Source: an uncultured Clostridia bacterium
GTDB lineage: Bacteria; Bacillota; Clostridia; TANB77; UBA1234
Assembly: GCA_944393265.1 (NCBI GenBank)
Contig: CALXZO010000003.1
Location: 45,411-109,410, forward strand
DNA: 64,000 nt
Reading direction: 5' to 3'
Below the pieces are notes generated by a model that saw only the letters and a list, made by a program, of their open reading frames with translations, did not search any database and was not told the DNA's origin. This document shows, piece by piece, positions 35,701 through 44,073 of this stretch (positions are counted from its first letter, which is position 1; each line of letters starts with the position of its first letter). The position numbers and the translations under genes were made by a program.

Positions 35701-36856
35701 TTTCCGTCTGTCTCGAAATACCAGTAGTTTCAATATCCAGTACACAATATGTTATATCACTAAGTTCTTTATCCTTTACATTGTAAACCGATGTAACATT
35801 ATCCGCAGCTAAATACGCCTCAACTCCATATATAATTTTTATGTCCGAATCCTTTGCCGCCTTTTTAGCTTCAGGATAACTCTGAACTACACCGTGATCA
35901 GTAATAGCAATAGCTTTATGTCCCCATTTAATTGCGCATTTAATTAAGTCAGTAGCAGAAGTCACGGCATCCATTGCGCTCATCTGAGTATGAAGATGAA
36001 GTTCGACTCTTTTTTCCTCAAAATTGTCCATCCTCTTCTTTTCCTCAAAAGTTGACTTTTCGATGATATTAGCAATTACCCCAAATTCCTTTGAAAAATT
36101 ATTATATTCATAAGTTCCTATAACTCTTACAGCTTGTGTCGTTTTTAATTCCGAATTTACCTCGCTATACTCATTAGCTTTCAAAAACGCTTTAACATTA
36201 ATCGAACCCGTTCCATCATACATATCAAAAGAAACCAAATACCCTCCATTCTTAGTTTCTCTACTTTCATAATTACTTATTTTTCCACCTAAAATAACCT
36301 CATTTATTTCCGGTGATAGGGTATTAATTTTAATCTCCTTCGGATTTGATAAACTCTTCCAGCCCTGAAAAATAACCATATCTGGATTTTGAATAAAAGC
36401 TGATTGCTTTTTTTTCGATTTATAAGTGCCTTCTTGCTTCATTTCATTAGAGTTGTCAAAAGAGTTATTTCTTCCTTGAACACTTGGAAACGGTTTATTA
36501 TTAGTCACACTACTTTCCTTTTTGTTCTTGCTTTCATTCTCTCTGTTTTCATTTATTATTTCCTGATTCTTTTCTAAAATATTTTTAACAATTTCTTTTT
36601 CTTTTAATAAAGAATCTTGAATAATATCAGGCTCATTAAAAATAACTTTAACAACTTTGTCCGCCGTATTTTTTATATATTCTGCAATAAGTTTAGAAAT
36701 GTTTTTCTGTTCAAGCATAAATTTACTTTTCGATTTAAGGTTTACACAAAGTGTATCATTATCTAGTACCGCTGTACTTCCAGCAAGAGCCGCCTTTACA
36801 GCAATATATTTTTTAGAAAAAAAAGATACTACGTCTTCCCAATTTACTTCATTCAA
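32702..36856 (-). CDS. polC: DNA polymerase III alpha subunit, PolC type
   Basis: The replicative polymerase of low-GC Gram-positives, 1384 residues. In order: an N-terminal domain with a low-complexity segment, an OB domain (about 180-270), the PHP domain beginning at VELHLHTQMSAMDA, an inserted 3'-5' exonuclease with CVLDIETTG and later VAHNATFDIGF, the rest of PHP, the zinc motif CPNC...CPKC, the catalytic EPDIDLNFSGEYQ, and C-terminal HhH/duplex-binding regions. The start is a TTG with GGGGG nine bases upstream. It is full length and intact. Confidence 0.97.
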   Translation of the reverse strand: MNEVNWEDVVSFFSKKYIAVKAALAGSTAVLDNDTLCVNLKSKSKFMLEQKNISKLIAEYIKNTADKVVKVIFNEPDIIQDSLLKEKEIVKNILEKNQEIINENRENESKNKKESSVTNNKPFPSVQGRNNSFDNSNEMKQEGTYKSKKKQSAFIQNPDMVIFQGWKSLSNPKEIKINTLSPEINEVILGGKISNYESRETKNGGYLVSFDMYDGTGSINVKAFLKANEYSEVNSELKTTQAVRVIGTYEYNNFSKEFGVIANIIEKSTFEEKKRMDNFEEKRVELHLHTQMSAMDAVTSATDLIKCAIKWGHKAIAITDHGVVQSYPEAKKAAKDSDIKIIYGVEAYLAADNVTSVYNVKDKELSDITYCVLDIETTGISRQTEKITEFGIMKIKDGKLIDTFECFVNPEKSIPPKVVEVTNITDEMVRDAETIDKVLPKVLEFIGDNVLVAHNATFDIGFIKYNADILGLEFNNTYIDTLALAKELFPDFKKYKLGIIAEKLGIKVDVAHRALADVETLVEVFKVMLQHLKEKEINNLSQIDSKLSEDVNFRTLPVYHAVILAKNKVGLKNLYKLISFSHLNYFYKKPRILKSLYSKYSEGLIIGSACEQGELYRAILEGKSEDDIEQIADFYDYLEIQPLGNNMFMVKNGTVKDVKALEDINKKIVELGDKLNKKVVATCDVHFMNPEDEVYRRILQAGQGYEDADEQAPLYLRTTEEMLKEFEYLGKERAYEVVITNTNYIADMCEKISPIADYKATPHIEGCEQMIRDITLERAIELYGDPLPEIVQARVDKELDSIIKNGFSVMYIIAQKLVKKSNDDGYLVGSRGSVGSSFVANMTGITEVNSLAPHYRCPNCKYSDFTDYGVKNGFDLPDKDCPKCGTKLDKDGMDIPFETFLGFDGDKEPDIDLNFSGEYQAKAHRYTEVIFGKGTTFKAGTIGTIAEKTAYGYVKKYFEERHIPVNNAEVIRLAAGCTGVKRTTGQHPGGIIVVPKGNEIYEFCPVQHPADDPDTDIVTTHFDYHSIDQNLLKLDILGHDDPTMIRMLQDITGVDPQKIPLDDKETMSIFSSTMALGVTPEQIHSEVGTYGVPEFGTKFVRGMLVDTKPTKFEELLRISGLSHGTDVWLNNAQTLINEGTIKLEEAICTRDDIMLYLIKKGLPAKPSFKIMESVRKGKGLNEEQEQLMRENNVPDWYIASCKKIKYMFPKAHAAAYVTMAFRIAWFKVHIPLAYYAAYYSIRADEFDSEYMIHGKEKVINKMREIDMQGNNASTKDKNMYSILEIVLEMYERGIDFLPIDLYKSDAKKFLIEEDKIRPPLNSIAGLGTVAAENIQKAREENGGFMSIEELKLRAGIGKSTVDILKGTGCLKGMMESSQISFFTY

Positions 36857-36977
36857 AACACTATGCCCCCATATTTCATTCTTTAGTTACAATAATAAAA
36901 CTACAAGAATAGAATATCATATTTATATATTTAGGTGAAGTAAAAAAAAGAAAAATTAAAATTTAAAAATTAAAGAT

Positions 36978-37074
36978 AGTCATGGGGACGGAGTTTTGGT
37001 CTATACCGTTTTAATCTATTGCCCCAGGCGGAGTAGTTTTAAGAAGTATAGACCAAAACTCCGTCCCCATGACT
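36978..37074. repeat. Palindromic element, copy 6 (best copy)
   Basis: 97 bp with two perfectly complementary 29-base arms. Each arm carries GGGGACGGAGTTTTGGTC or its complement, and the middle contains ATCTATTGCCCCAGGC. This is the least diverged copy and the best query for the family. It lies between polC and the 6S RNA candidate. Confidence 0.85.
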
Positions 37075-37106
37075 AAGGCAGAAATAATAATATTTTGTAA
37101 AAAAGC

Positions 37107-37135
37107 TTGACTTATTATGTAAACTGTGTTACAAT
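37107..37135 (+). promoter_or_regulatory. Promoter of the 6S RNA candidate
   Basis: TTGACT (37107-37112) and TACAAT (37130-37135) are separated by 17 bases. Predicted start is near 37142, exactly at the base of the RNA's closing stem. Confidence 0.75.
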
Positions 37136-37140
37136 TGTTT

Positions 37141-37290
37141 TATACTTATACCTTGGTGTTGGGTCGACTCGATAGTGACGGGTGATGACTCGCAGGTATC
37201 GGGAGTATGGAGTGCGCAGTACTGAGGAGAAGATTCTTATGAGGTATGCTTGTGGCTTCTGGCGCGATGCTTATTTAGGTGTATAGTATA
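37141..37290 (+). ncRNA. ssrS: Candidate 6S RNA
   Basis: A GC-rich island of about 150 bases in AT-rich DNA, with no long ORF. Its ends pair: ATACTTATACCT with AGGTGTATAGTAT. Inside the stem, TTGGTGTTG on the 5' side and GGCGCGATGC on the 3' side resemble the conserved flanks of 6S RNA, as in E. coli TGTTCGC and GCGGCAT. A strong sigma-A promoter starts at the stem base and a terminator follows 45 bases later. SRP RNA, tmRNA and RNase P signatures are absent. It is shorter than most 6S RNAs (about 180-200). Confidence 0.55.
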
Positions 37291-37313
37291 AAATTTAATA
37301 GAAGGAGCATTAT

Positions 37314-37334
37314 ATGGAAGACTCATCAATGTAG
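37314..37334 (+). CDS. Six-codon ORF behind the 6S candidate
   Basis: ATG-GAA-GAC-TCA-TCA-ATG-TAG encodes MEDSSM. GAAGGAG lies six bases upstream. It is the only ORF between the RNA and its terminator. It may be chance. Confidence 0.25.
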   Translation: MEDSSM

Positions 37335-37380
37335 AAAACACGTACATTGTTTATCGTTGTACGTGTTTTCTTTTTCTTTT
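37334..37380 (+). terminator. Terminator after the 6S candidate
   Basis: GAAAACACGTACA and TGTACGTGTTTTC form a 13-bp stem around an 11-base loop, followed by T-rich sequence. Confidence 0.85.
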
Positions 37381-37387
37381 AAAAATA

Positions 37388-38489
37388 CTATTTTTGATTT
37401 TTTAAATATGCGTCTATAAAATCATTAATTTCACCATTCATAACAGCTTCCACATTTCCAACCTCATAATTAGTTCTATGATCTTTTACCATAGTATATG
37501 GACAAAAAACATACGAGCGTATTTGACTTCCCCATGCAATATCACGTTGAACGCCTTTTAAATCTTCAAGTCTCTCTTTGTTCTCCCTTTCCTTTAATTC
37601 CATCAGCTTAGAAACAAGCATTTTCATTGCTTTATCTCTATTTTGAATTTGCGAACGTTGTGTTTGACACGTAACTACTATATTAGTTGGTATATGAGTA
37701 ATTCTTATCGCCGACTCTGTTTTATTTACATGTTGTCCTCCTGCTCCACTTGAACGATATGTATCTATCTTCAAGTCTTCTGGATTTATTTCGACACTAA
37801 CATCATCCGATACTTCTGGAATGACCTCGACTGCTGCAAAAGAAGTATGTCTTCTTCCTGCCGAATCAAAAGGCGATATTCTAACTAATCTATGTACACC
37901 GCTTTCAGATTTTAAATATCCATACGCATTGGCACCTGTTACACTAAAAGTAACACTTTTAATCCCTGCGACATCACCTTCCAATAAGTCTAGCTCTTCC
38001 AATTTGTATCCGTTTTTTTCAGACCACATTGAATACATTCTATATAACATTTCAGCCCAGTCTTGAGACTCTGTGCCACCAGCTCCAGGATGTATCGTTA
38101 TAATAGCATTATCAGCATCATGTTTGCCAGAAAGTAAATTTTGAATTTCTAGCCTTTCTACCTCTTTTGAAATTTGTTTTATATTTTGCTTTAGTTCTGG
38201 CAGTATACTTTCATCATTTGCTTCTATACTAAGAGCAACTAATTCTATAGTTTCATTTATTCTATTTTCAATACTTTGAAACTCTTCTACACTATTTTCT
38301 AAATTTTTTAATTGTTGCAATGTCTTCGTAGAACTCTCTAAATCATTCCAAAATCCTGGTTCTGCCGACTTTTCCTTCAGTTCTTCTACTTTTTTATTTT
38401 TGCCATTAATGTCAAAGAGACTCACCCAATTCTTTGACTTTCTTGTCTAACTCCTTTAATGAAAGCTTGACTTCCTCAAGTTCAAACAT
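37388..38489 (-). CDS. prfB: Peptide chain release factor 2, with programmed +1 frameshift
   Basis: RF2 reads UAA and UGA. The complete protein is 366 residues: 25 codons from the ATG at 38489, then a CTT-TGA-C shift site (38411-38417), then the main frame. The main frame carries the SPF codon-recognition motif (VRISPFDSAGRRHTS) and the GGQ motif in RSSGAGGQHVNKTESA. A GGGTGAG SD-like stretch lies just before the shift site. When RF2 is scarce, the ribosome pauses at UGA and slips, which gives autoregulation. The prfB-type frameshift also shows UGA is used as a stop. Confidence 0.97.
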
Positions 38490-38594
38490 TTTATCACTCC
38501 TTATTTTAACATAAAATTAATCCTATACTCTATTTTGCAAACATCAAAACAGAGGTTAAACTATGTTATCATTTAACCTCATGTCCATATACAA

Positions 38595-39746
38595 TCATTT
38601 TTCTTTAGCTTCTAATCTTCTATTTACATTTTCTCTTAGCAATATATATATGATTGTTGCTATCGGCACGCCCAAAAGCATTCCTATAATACCTCCAATA
38701 TCTCCACCAATCGTTATCGCAACCAGTACCCATATTCCAGGAAGACCAACCTTGTTACCTACAACATGAGGATATATTAAGTTTCCTTCAAGTTGTTGCA
38801 AAATAATGAAAAATACTATAAACGTTACCGCTTTAATTGGATCAATAACTACAATTAGCACCGCTCCTACTATACATCCAATAAATGCACCTACTATAGG
38901 AATTAATGCAGTTACACTAACTAAAATTCCTATAGTTACAGCATATGGTATCTTTAAAAGCAGCATTCCTAATGCACATAAAGTTCCAAGTATGATCGCC
39001 TCTAAGCATTGAACAGTCAAGAAGTTTTTAAAAGTGTCTTTAGATACTTTTCCAATGTGTACTAATTTATCTGCCTTTTTACTAGATAAATATGCATACA
39101 AACATTTAGTTATTTGCATTTGAAGTTTTTCTTTATCTACTAATAGATATATCGCAAAAATTACCGCAATAAAAAATGTAACAATTCCATTGATTATACT
39201 ACCAACAAGAGAAACTGACGATACAACTATATTAGAAAGATAATTCAAAAGTTGATCTTTTATTGCGTTCATATCAAGATTCAATTCATCCATTATATTT
39301 GCTATATCAATGCTATCTATGTTAGTTTCAGCAAATTTAGTTACTTCTTCTATATAATATGGAATATTATCAATTAGCATGCTTATAACTTTTCCCAGTT
39401 CTGGTATTACCATATCAATCAACAACGCTAAAATTAGTACTATAACTACAATTGCGAGTAGAATTGCTAGCATTCTTTTTCCCTTTGTCTTGGTACGTTG
39501 CGTAGAATCATCTTTTTTACTTTTTCTTTTTTTAGGAATATTTATTAACTTATTTTCAAAAAATGTCATAGGTATGTTTAACACAAATGCAAAACATCCT
39601 CCCAAAATAAATGGTCGTAAAATATTGAAAACATTACTTAAAAATCCTACAATAACATCCGTATTATTTACTGCCCAATATCCCAGAAGTACTATAAATA
39701 TTAATATTAACGGTCTTTTTAATTCCTGTTTATACTCTTTCATCAT
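38595..39746 (-). CDS. AI-2E family transporter
   Basis: A 383-residue membrane protein with eight or so hydrophobic segments. The family landmarks are the N-terminal paired helices, a soluble segment around residues 150-200, FFIAVIFAIYLLVDKEKL near 215, and the C-terminal VALIPIVGAFIGCIVGAVL-like and EGNLIYPHVVGNKVGLPGIW motifs. AI-2E proteins export AI-2, or exchange Na+/Li+ for protons, depending on the member; the substrate here is unknown. No operon partner is obvious. Confidence 0.92.
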   Translation of the reverse strand: MMKEYKQELKRPLILIFIVLLGYWAVNNTDVIVGFLSNVFNILRPFILGGCFAFVLNIPMTFFENKLINIPKKRKSKKDDSTQRTKTKGKRMLAILLAIVVIVLILALLIDMVIPELGKVISMLIDNIPYYIEEVTKFAETNIDSIDIANIMDELNLDMNAIKDQLLNYLSNIVVSSVSLVGSIINGIVTFFIAVIFAIYLLVDKEKLQMQITKCLYAYLSSKKADKLVHIGKVSKDTFKNFLTVQCLEAIILGTLCALGMLLLKIPYAVTIGILVSVTALIPIVGAFIGCIVGAVLIVVIDPIKAVTFIVFFIILQQLEGNLIYPHVVGNKVGLPGIWVLVAITIGGDIGGIIGMLLGVPIATIIYILLRENVNRRLEAKEK

Positions 39747-39808
39747 TTGACTCCTTATATTATTTAATATTAAACAAAAAGGGATCCTTTTCTTTGTCTA
39801 TTATACAA

Positions 39809-40342
39809 CTATTCTTTTCTTAAGAAAAGAGTAATTACAATATTTATTATCGCTTCAATCATAATCGTAATTGCTACAAAGGCCCATAAAACTGTTGTTG
39901 TACCGAATGGATTAGATATAATAACTAACGCACAAACAATAGTAAGTATACTGTCTAGCAATACCCAGCCCCACTTTTTTGATTTAAGGCGGCATAAATT
40001 AACTGTTACCGCTATCTTATAAATTCCTATAACTAGCAAAATTGCACCATACATCATAGTCAAAATTGGAAACAATGATATAATCCATCTTCTTTGAGAA
40101 ATCATAAAAATACCGTCCATAGTAGCAAACAGTCCTTTAGTAAATTTGCCACTAAGAGCAGCAGTCTCAATTGGAGCTTTAAAATATTCAACAATATTTA
40201 CAATACCAACTACACATAATAATATACCCATAGCCAATAAAATACTCGACGTAAATCCAACAGGATTAATAAGTAAAAAAATTCCTATAAATATTGCACA
40301 TAAATTAATAATAATACTTTCAACTTTATTTTCCATCCACAT
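39809..40342 (-). CDS. HdeD/DUF308 membrane protein
   Basis: A 177-residue membrane protein with six hydrophobic segments arranged as three similar pairs, each with a GIxLLxxP-type motif (GIFLLINPVGFTSSIL, ALVIISNPFGTTTVLW). That is the HdeD/DUF308 pattern. HdeD in E. coli aids acid resistance, but most members are uncharacterised. It is divergent from the TetR-type regulator at 40502 and their promoters overlap, so that regulator probably controls it. SD AAAGGATGA precedes the ATG. Confidence 0.8.
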   Translation of the reverse strand: MWMENKVESIIINLCAIFIGIFLLINPVGFTSSILLAMGILLCVVGIVNIVEYFKAPIETAALSGKFTKGLFATMDGIFMISQRRWIISLFPILTMMYGAILLVIGIYKIAVTVNLCRLKSKKWGWVLLDSILTIVCALVIISNPFGTTTVLWAFVAITIMIEAIINIVITLFLRKE

Positions 40343-40375
40343 ATAAAATCATCCTTTCACACTATTTTTTATTTA

Positions 40376-40425
40376 TTTACTTTTATTTACAGTTACATTA
40401 TAATATACATGTGTCGAATTAACAA
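40376..40425. promoter_or_regulatory. Overlapping divergent promoters of DUF308 and TetR genes
   Basis: The palindrome ATTATAAT (40397-40404) provides a -10 for both strands. Plus strand: TTTACT (40376-40381), 17 bases, TATAAT. Minus strand: TTGTTA (40420-40425), 17 bases, TATAAT. Repeated TTGTCGAAT/TGTCGAATT nearby could be operator half-sites. Polymerase cannot use both at once. Confidence 0.55.
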
Positions 40426-40501
40426 CATGCAGTTTAATTCACTTTTGTTTATTTTTAAACAAATAATCTCAATTTGTCGAATAATGAATGGAGGCTTATG
40501 T

Positions 40502-41053
40502 ATGAAAGAAAATAAAAGAATTGCTATCACAAAACTATTACTAAAAAATAGTTTAATAGAGTTAATGAGTAAAAAGGAAATTGACAAAATATCAGTAAGC
40601 GAGCTATGCTCAAATGCTGGAGTTAATAGAACGACTTTTTATAATCACTACTACAGACCAAATGATGTATTAAACGAAATTGAAGAAAATGTAATTAATG
40701 ATTTGCAAAAAATATTAAATGGTGAAAATCTTAATAATTCAGAACACCAACTTTCAAAAAAGGTAGAATTGGTTTGCGACTATCTTCTAAAAAACAAGGA
40801 AATCTCAAAATTGATTTTTGAGAGCAACTCAACCTATTCAAACTTTAGTAAGAAATTACTTAAGATACCTGAAAGTTCGACACTATATTATAATTATGCA
40901 AATATGAATTTAGATGAAAACGCAAAAGAGCTCATTACATCTTTTATGCAAAACGGAATGTATAGTCTAATAAAATTATGGCTAACAAGCGATATGAAAA
41001 AAACACCGACCGAAGTCGGTGAATTGGTTGAATCTATTGTAATTTCCAAGTAG
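40502..41053 (+). CDS. TetR/AcrR-family transcriptional regulator
   Basis: A 183-residue regulator. The N-terminal helix-turn-helix is typical: ALTKLLLKNSLIELM-like, then ISVSELCSNAGVNRTTFYNHYYRPNDVLNEIE at residues 30-61. The C-terminal ligand domain resembles the TetR_C_7/DhaS type, with a long helix ending GMYSLIKLWLTSDMKKTPTE. The ATG at 40502 follows ATGGAGG at seven bases; an open frame upstream of it overlaps the promoter and is not used. It likely represses itself and the divergent DUF308 gene. Confidence 0.85.
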   Translation: MKENKRIAITKLLLKNSLIELMSKKEIDKISVSELCSNAGVNRTTFYNHYYRPNDVLNEIEENVINDLQKILNGENLNNSEHQLSKKVELVCDYLLKNKEISKLIFESNSTYSNFSKKLLKIPESSTLYYNYANMNLDENAKELITSFMQNGMYSLIKLWLTSDMKKTPTEVGELVESIVISK

Positions 41054-41236
41054 TTGTTTAAGCTACAAAAAATTATATATTAACTAAAAAGCGTTACTGC
41101 ACTTTTATAATCCATGTTTATTATTACTTAATAGTGTATCCATTCTTCGCACTCATATTTTTATCTACTTTAACCATATTATGTCACATTATTTTTTTAT
41201 AGCAACCTAATATTTTTCAATTTTTATAACACTATC
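41054..41236. other. AT-rich gap, nothing recognised
   Basis: I see no ORF with a ribosome site, no hairpin terminator and no repeat copy in these 183 bases. Confidence 0.5.
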
Positions 41237-41758
41237 CTACTCAAAATTTGTAGCTTTCTTATACTCTTTTATAATCTCTAACATCTCTCTCACTATTATT
41301 TTATTTATCGGATTATCCTGAATACTATCTATTAATAGCTTTTCAACATTTTCAACTGGTATAGTTTTAAGGCAGAAATCACCAGCCTTCTCATTCTTAT
41401 CAAGATTTGATTTATCCATATCAAAATTTTGATTTGTCTTCACCACAAAATAGTAAATTTCATTTTATCTATTTTTGCCTAAATTACGATAATTTTTATT
41501 AAAGTGTGTAATCTTTGCAAATGGTTGTATATTTGCATCATCAATGTCAATTCCAGTTTCTTCTTTTACTTCTCTAATTAAACATTGTACTACAGTTTCT
41601 CCATCTTCGAGGTGACCACCTGGAAAATTCCATGTCTTATTACAGTACCCTAGTAATATTTCATTATCACTATTTATCATTAATGCTTTTGCTCTTATAA
41701 CTATTTCATCTATTTCTTCACGCGTCAAATTATCATAATTGTAAATTATTTCTTTCAT
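41237..41758 (-). pseudogene. Nudix hydrolase interrupted by an in-frame TAA
   Basis: The N-terminal part carries a complete Nudix box (GGHLEDGETVVQCLIREVKE then ETGI near residues 45-70). The frame stops at TAA (41465-41467) after NLGKNR and then continues in the same frame as NEIYYFVVKTNQNFDMDKSN and about 65 more residues, which is the expected C-terminal half. A single base change explains it. About 173 residues would be normal for the family. Unless the stop is read through, the product is truncated after the catalytic helix. Confidence 0.8.
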
Positions 41759-41870
41759 TCCTTTCATATCCTTTCAATTCATCAGGCTATGTACTGGCAA
41801 CTCTTTGCATAGTATTTCACAGCTGATTCTAGTCATAATAACTATCCTAGAAAGTATTATGCTCTCATTC

Positions 41871-42362
41871 TTATAATTTTTTAATATTAGTATGCATTCG
41901 TGGATGATAACCCTTCCTTTTGTAAAAATTTATAGCATTTTCATTATATGCAAATACATCAACTAAAACATATTTACAGCCTTCGTTTTTAAAATATTCT
42001 TCCAATGTATCAATAAGCTTTTTTCCAATGCCTTTGCTTCTAATTTTAGAAGTAACAATTAATTCTGTAATTATCCCTCTTTTATGGCATTTGTAATCTA
42101 GATAATCATATTCCCTATATTCCGGTATAGTTCCCATTATTAATCCTATTGCTTTGCCACCTTCAATAGCTAGATAGCATTTACCGTTATTATCATTAAC
42201 CTCTTTTAAATCTATTAATGCCATTTTTTCATGATATTCTGGATGAACCCTATCCAATTTATCCTTGTCAATTGAAACAATAAATTCTTCGAGTTCCGTA
42301 AGCAAATCCCTAACATCATTTAAATACTTGCTCTCATACTCTATTATTTTTATATTATTCAA
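41871..42362 (-). CDS. GNAT-family N-acetyltransferase
   Basis: A 163-residue acetyltransferase. The acetyl-CoA binding motif A is visible as ITELIVTSKIRSKGIGKKLIDTLEE around residues 99-123 (R-S-K-G-I-G), followed by VFAYNENAINFYKRKGYHPR. The C-terminus is intact. The substrate is unknown. It lies next to two decayed genes in an accessory region. Confidence 0.9.
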   Translation of the reverse strand: MNNIKIIEYESKYLNDVRDLLTELEEFIVSIDKDKLDRVHPEYHEKMALIDLKEVNDNNGKCYLAIEGGKAIGLIMGTIPEYREYDYLDYKCHKRGIITELIVTSKIRSKGIGKKLIDTLEEYFKNEGCKYVLVDVFAYNENAINFYKRKGYHPRMHTNIKKL

Positions 42363-42400
42363 TCCTTACCACTCTCACTCCAATTTAATACTAACCCTTC

Positions 42401-42670
42401 TAATGCATTACATTTAAGTTATATTTTTTTATTATTTCTTTTCTTGTTCTATTTGTTTCAATTCTTCTTTTATCTTTCCATGCTTCTAAAATTTCCATAT
42501 CCATCCATGCTTAATATAAAATATGGTGTATAACATCTATAATTCCTTTCATCACATTTCATCATATCCAAAAGCCTGTCAAAATATTTTTTAGGTGGCA
42601 ATATTTCACTAAATTCATCATAATATTCTTTTATAATATTTTCAAATTGTATTAATTGTTCTTTTGAGCA
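42401..42670 (-). pseudogene. Decayed coding remnant with a +1 frameshift
   Basis: Right after the stop of the 42671-43951 gene the same frame stays open for 66 codons, including EYYDEFSEILPPKKYFDRLL and CDERNYRCYTPYFILSMDG, then stops. A frame one base over continues coding-like sequence as MDMEILEAWKDKRRIETNRT to VMH and a stop at 42401. No start codon with a ribosome site exists. One extra base near 42490 would join the two. I do not recognise the family. Confidence 0.45.
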
Positions 42671-43951
42671 TTATTTATAAACCTCAAAAATTATTACCGC
42701 TACATTTTCACTTACTACCCCTACCAAATCTTCTGTAACCTCTATCGCTTCCATTCCTAACACAATCCTTTTATCATAACTATCATTAGGATTATCTTTA
42801 TCTAGATAATAAAATTTCCAATCCAGTGCCAACTTACCCTCTTCTGAAACGTACATTGAAGTATCTGTTACGTATACTTTAGATCCTGGATATACAATAT
42901 ATTTTTCTTCTTCCCATTCATCTGTTCCATCCGAAACCATATATTTAACTTTTTCTTTAACATTTGTCACATAAAGCTCAAGTCCATTATATTTAAAAAT
43001 TTCATTTGTTCCCTTAGTTGATAAATCTCCACTAGGATAATCTAATCTAAATGCTGCATATATATTTTCTTTTGTTAAATTTTTATACTCTATATTTAAT
43101 TCATTTATGTTCTCATTTATGTATGTTTGCTGCCAATCATTATATGCTTCAAAATCAACAGCATATTTTTCTTCTTGATTTCCATTAGGGATTATATAAT
43201 AAATTATTCCATCGCCATCTTTATCTACATCTGTTGGAAATTCTTCTCCATAATAAACTGGCATTATTTGCTTATCCCATGCATCAATACTTGCAATTAT
43301 ATCATAGTCATCCAAATTAGAATTATATCTATACAATGTATAAGGCCATAAAACATCTCCAGCAACACCTTGGTTATGAGAATTCTTTACTTTAAGTACT
43401 CCATTATCATAAAAAATCATATCTGGGAATTCTACGAATTGTTCTTTTATAGTGTTAGTTTCTGAATCGTAATCATATATAATGGTTCTTTTTGAAGCCA
43501 TTGAGTTGTTTGTTAACGCAAGTAATAACTCTTTACTACCATCATTATCAACATCAAATATTGCATACTCATTTTTCGTAGCATCATATTTAGGATCAAC
43601 AATTTCTTCATATGTCATATCTGGTAATCTATAGATATCTATAAAATTAAGTAAAGAAGTTTCATATGATAACATTGCCATAGTTTCTATCGTAGTTTTA
43701 GAATCTTTAAAAAGCTTGTTTTCAGGATTTATATTTTGTTTTATCATACTACTAATTTGTGCTTCAAATTCATCTCCAGACTCTACTGAAGTAGTATCTT
43801 TTTCTATTGGTGGTGCATAGTCAATTCCCCACGTACTAAAAAATACAGGTTCATTATTTTTCATTCTATTCATATCCACAGAGTACAATACGCCTAACCC
43901 AATAGCTACAACACAAACTATACTTATTGCAAATAACACTATCTTTTTCAT
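42671..43951 (-). CDS. Secreted or membrane-anchored protein of unknown function
   Basis: A 426-residue protein with an N-terminal hydrophobic segment (residues 4-24) but no lipobox cysteine, so a signal anchor is likely. The body starts with PVFFSTWGIDYAPP. It has an FG-GAP/VCBS-like calcium-binding segment, YAIFDVDNDGSKELLLALTN near residue 135, and a second one, PTDVDKDGDGIIYYI, near 245. The C-terminal 130 residues are beta-rich (KVYVTDTSMYVSEEGKLALD). It is probably an extracellular calcium-stabilised protein. No family name can be assigned. Confidence 0.7.
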   Translation of the reverse strand: MKKIVLFAISIVCVVAIGLGVLYSVDMNRMKNNEPVFFSTWGIDYAPPIEKDTTSVESGDEFEAQISSMIKQNINPENKLFKDSKTTIETMAMLSYETSLLNFIDIYRLPDMTYEEIVDPKYDATKNEYAIFDVDNDGSKELLLALTNNSMASKRTIIYDYDSETNTIKEQFVEFPDMIFYDNGVLKVKNSHNQGVAGDVLWPYTLYRYNSNLDDYDIIASIDAWDKQIMPVYYGEEFPTDVDKDGDGIIYYIIPNGNQEEKYAVDFEAYNDWQQTYINENINELNIEYKNLTKENIYAAFRLDYPSGDLSTKGTNEIFKYNGLELYVTNVKEKVKYMVSDGTDEWEEEKYIVYPGSKVYVTDTSMYVSEEGKLALDWKFYYLDKDNPNDSYDKRIVLGMEAIEVTEDLVGVVSENVAVIIFEVYK

Positions 43952-44073
43952 AGAAATCCCCCCTTATATTACCTATAAAAATATTTCCAATATAAATTTA
44001 TTTTTGCTTTTCTCTTAAGAACTAACTTAACCTCTGTGGGAAATTAGCTTTTGCTAAAATAAACCCTTGATTT

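Noticed and set aside
37141..37290. SRP RNA, tmRNA or RNase P RNA as identity of the GC-rich RNA
   Set aside because: The SRP GGAAGGAAGCAG-type loop, a tmRNA tRNA-like end and the RNase P GAGGAAAGTC core are all absent.
38595..39746. AI-2E transporter as evidence for AI-2 quorum sensing
   Set aside because: No luxS or lsr genes are nearby, and many AI-2E members transport other solutes.
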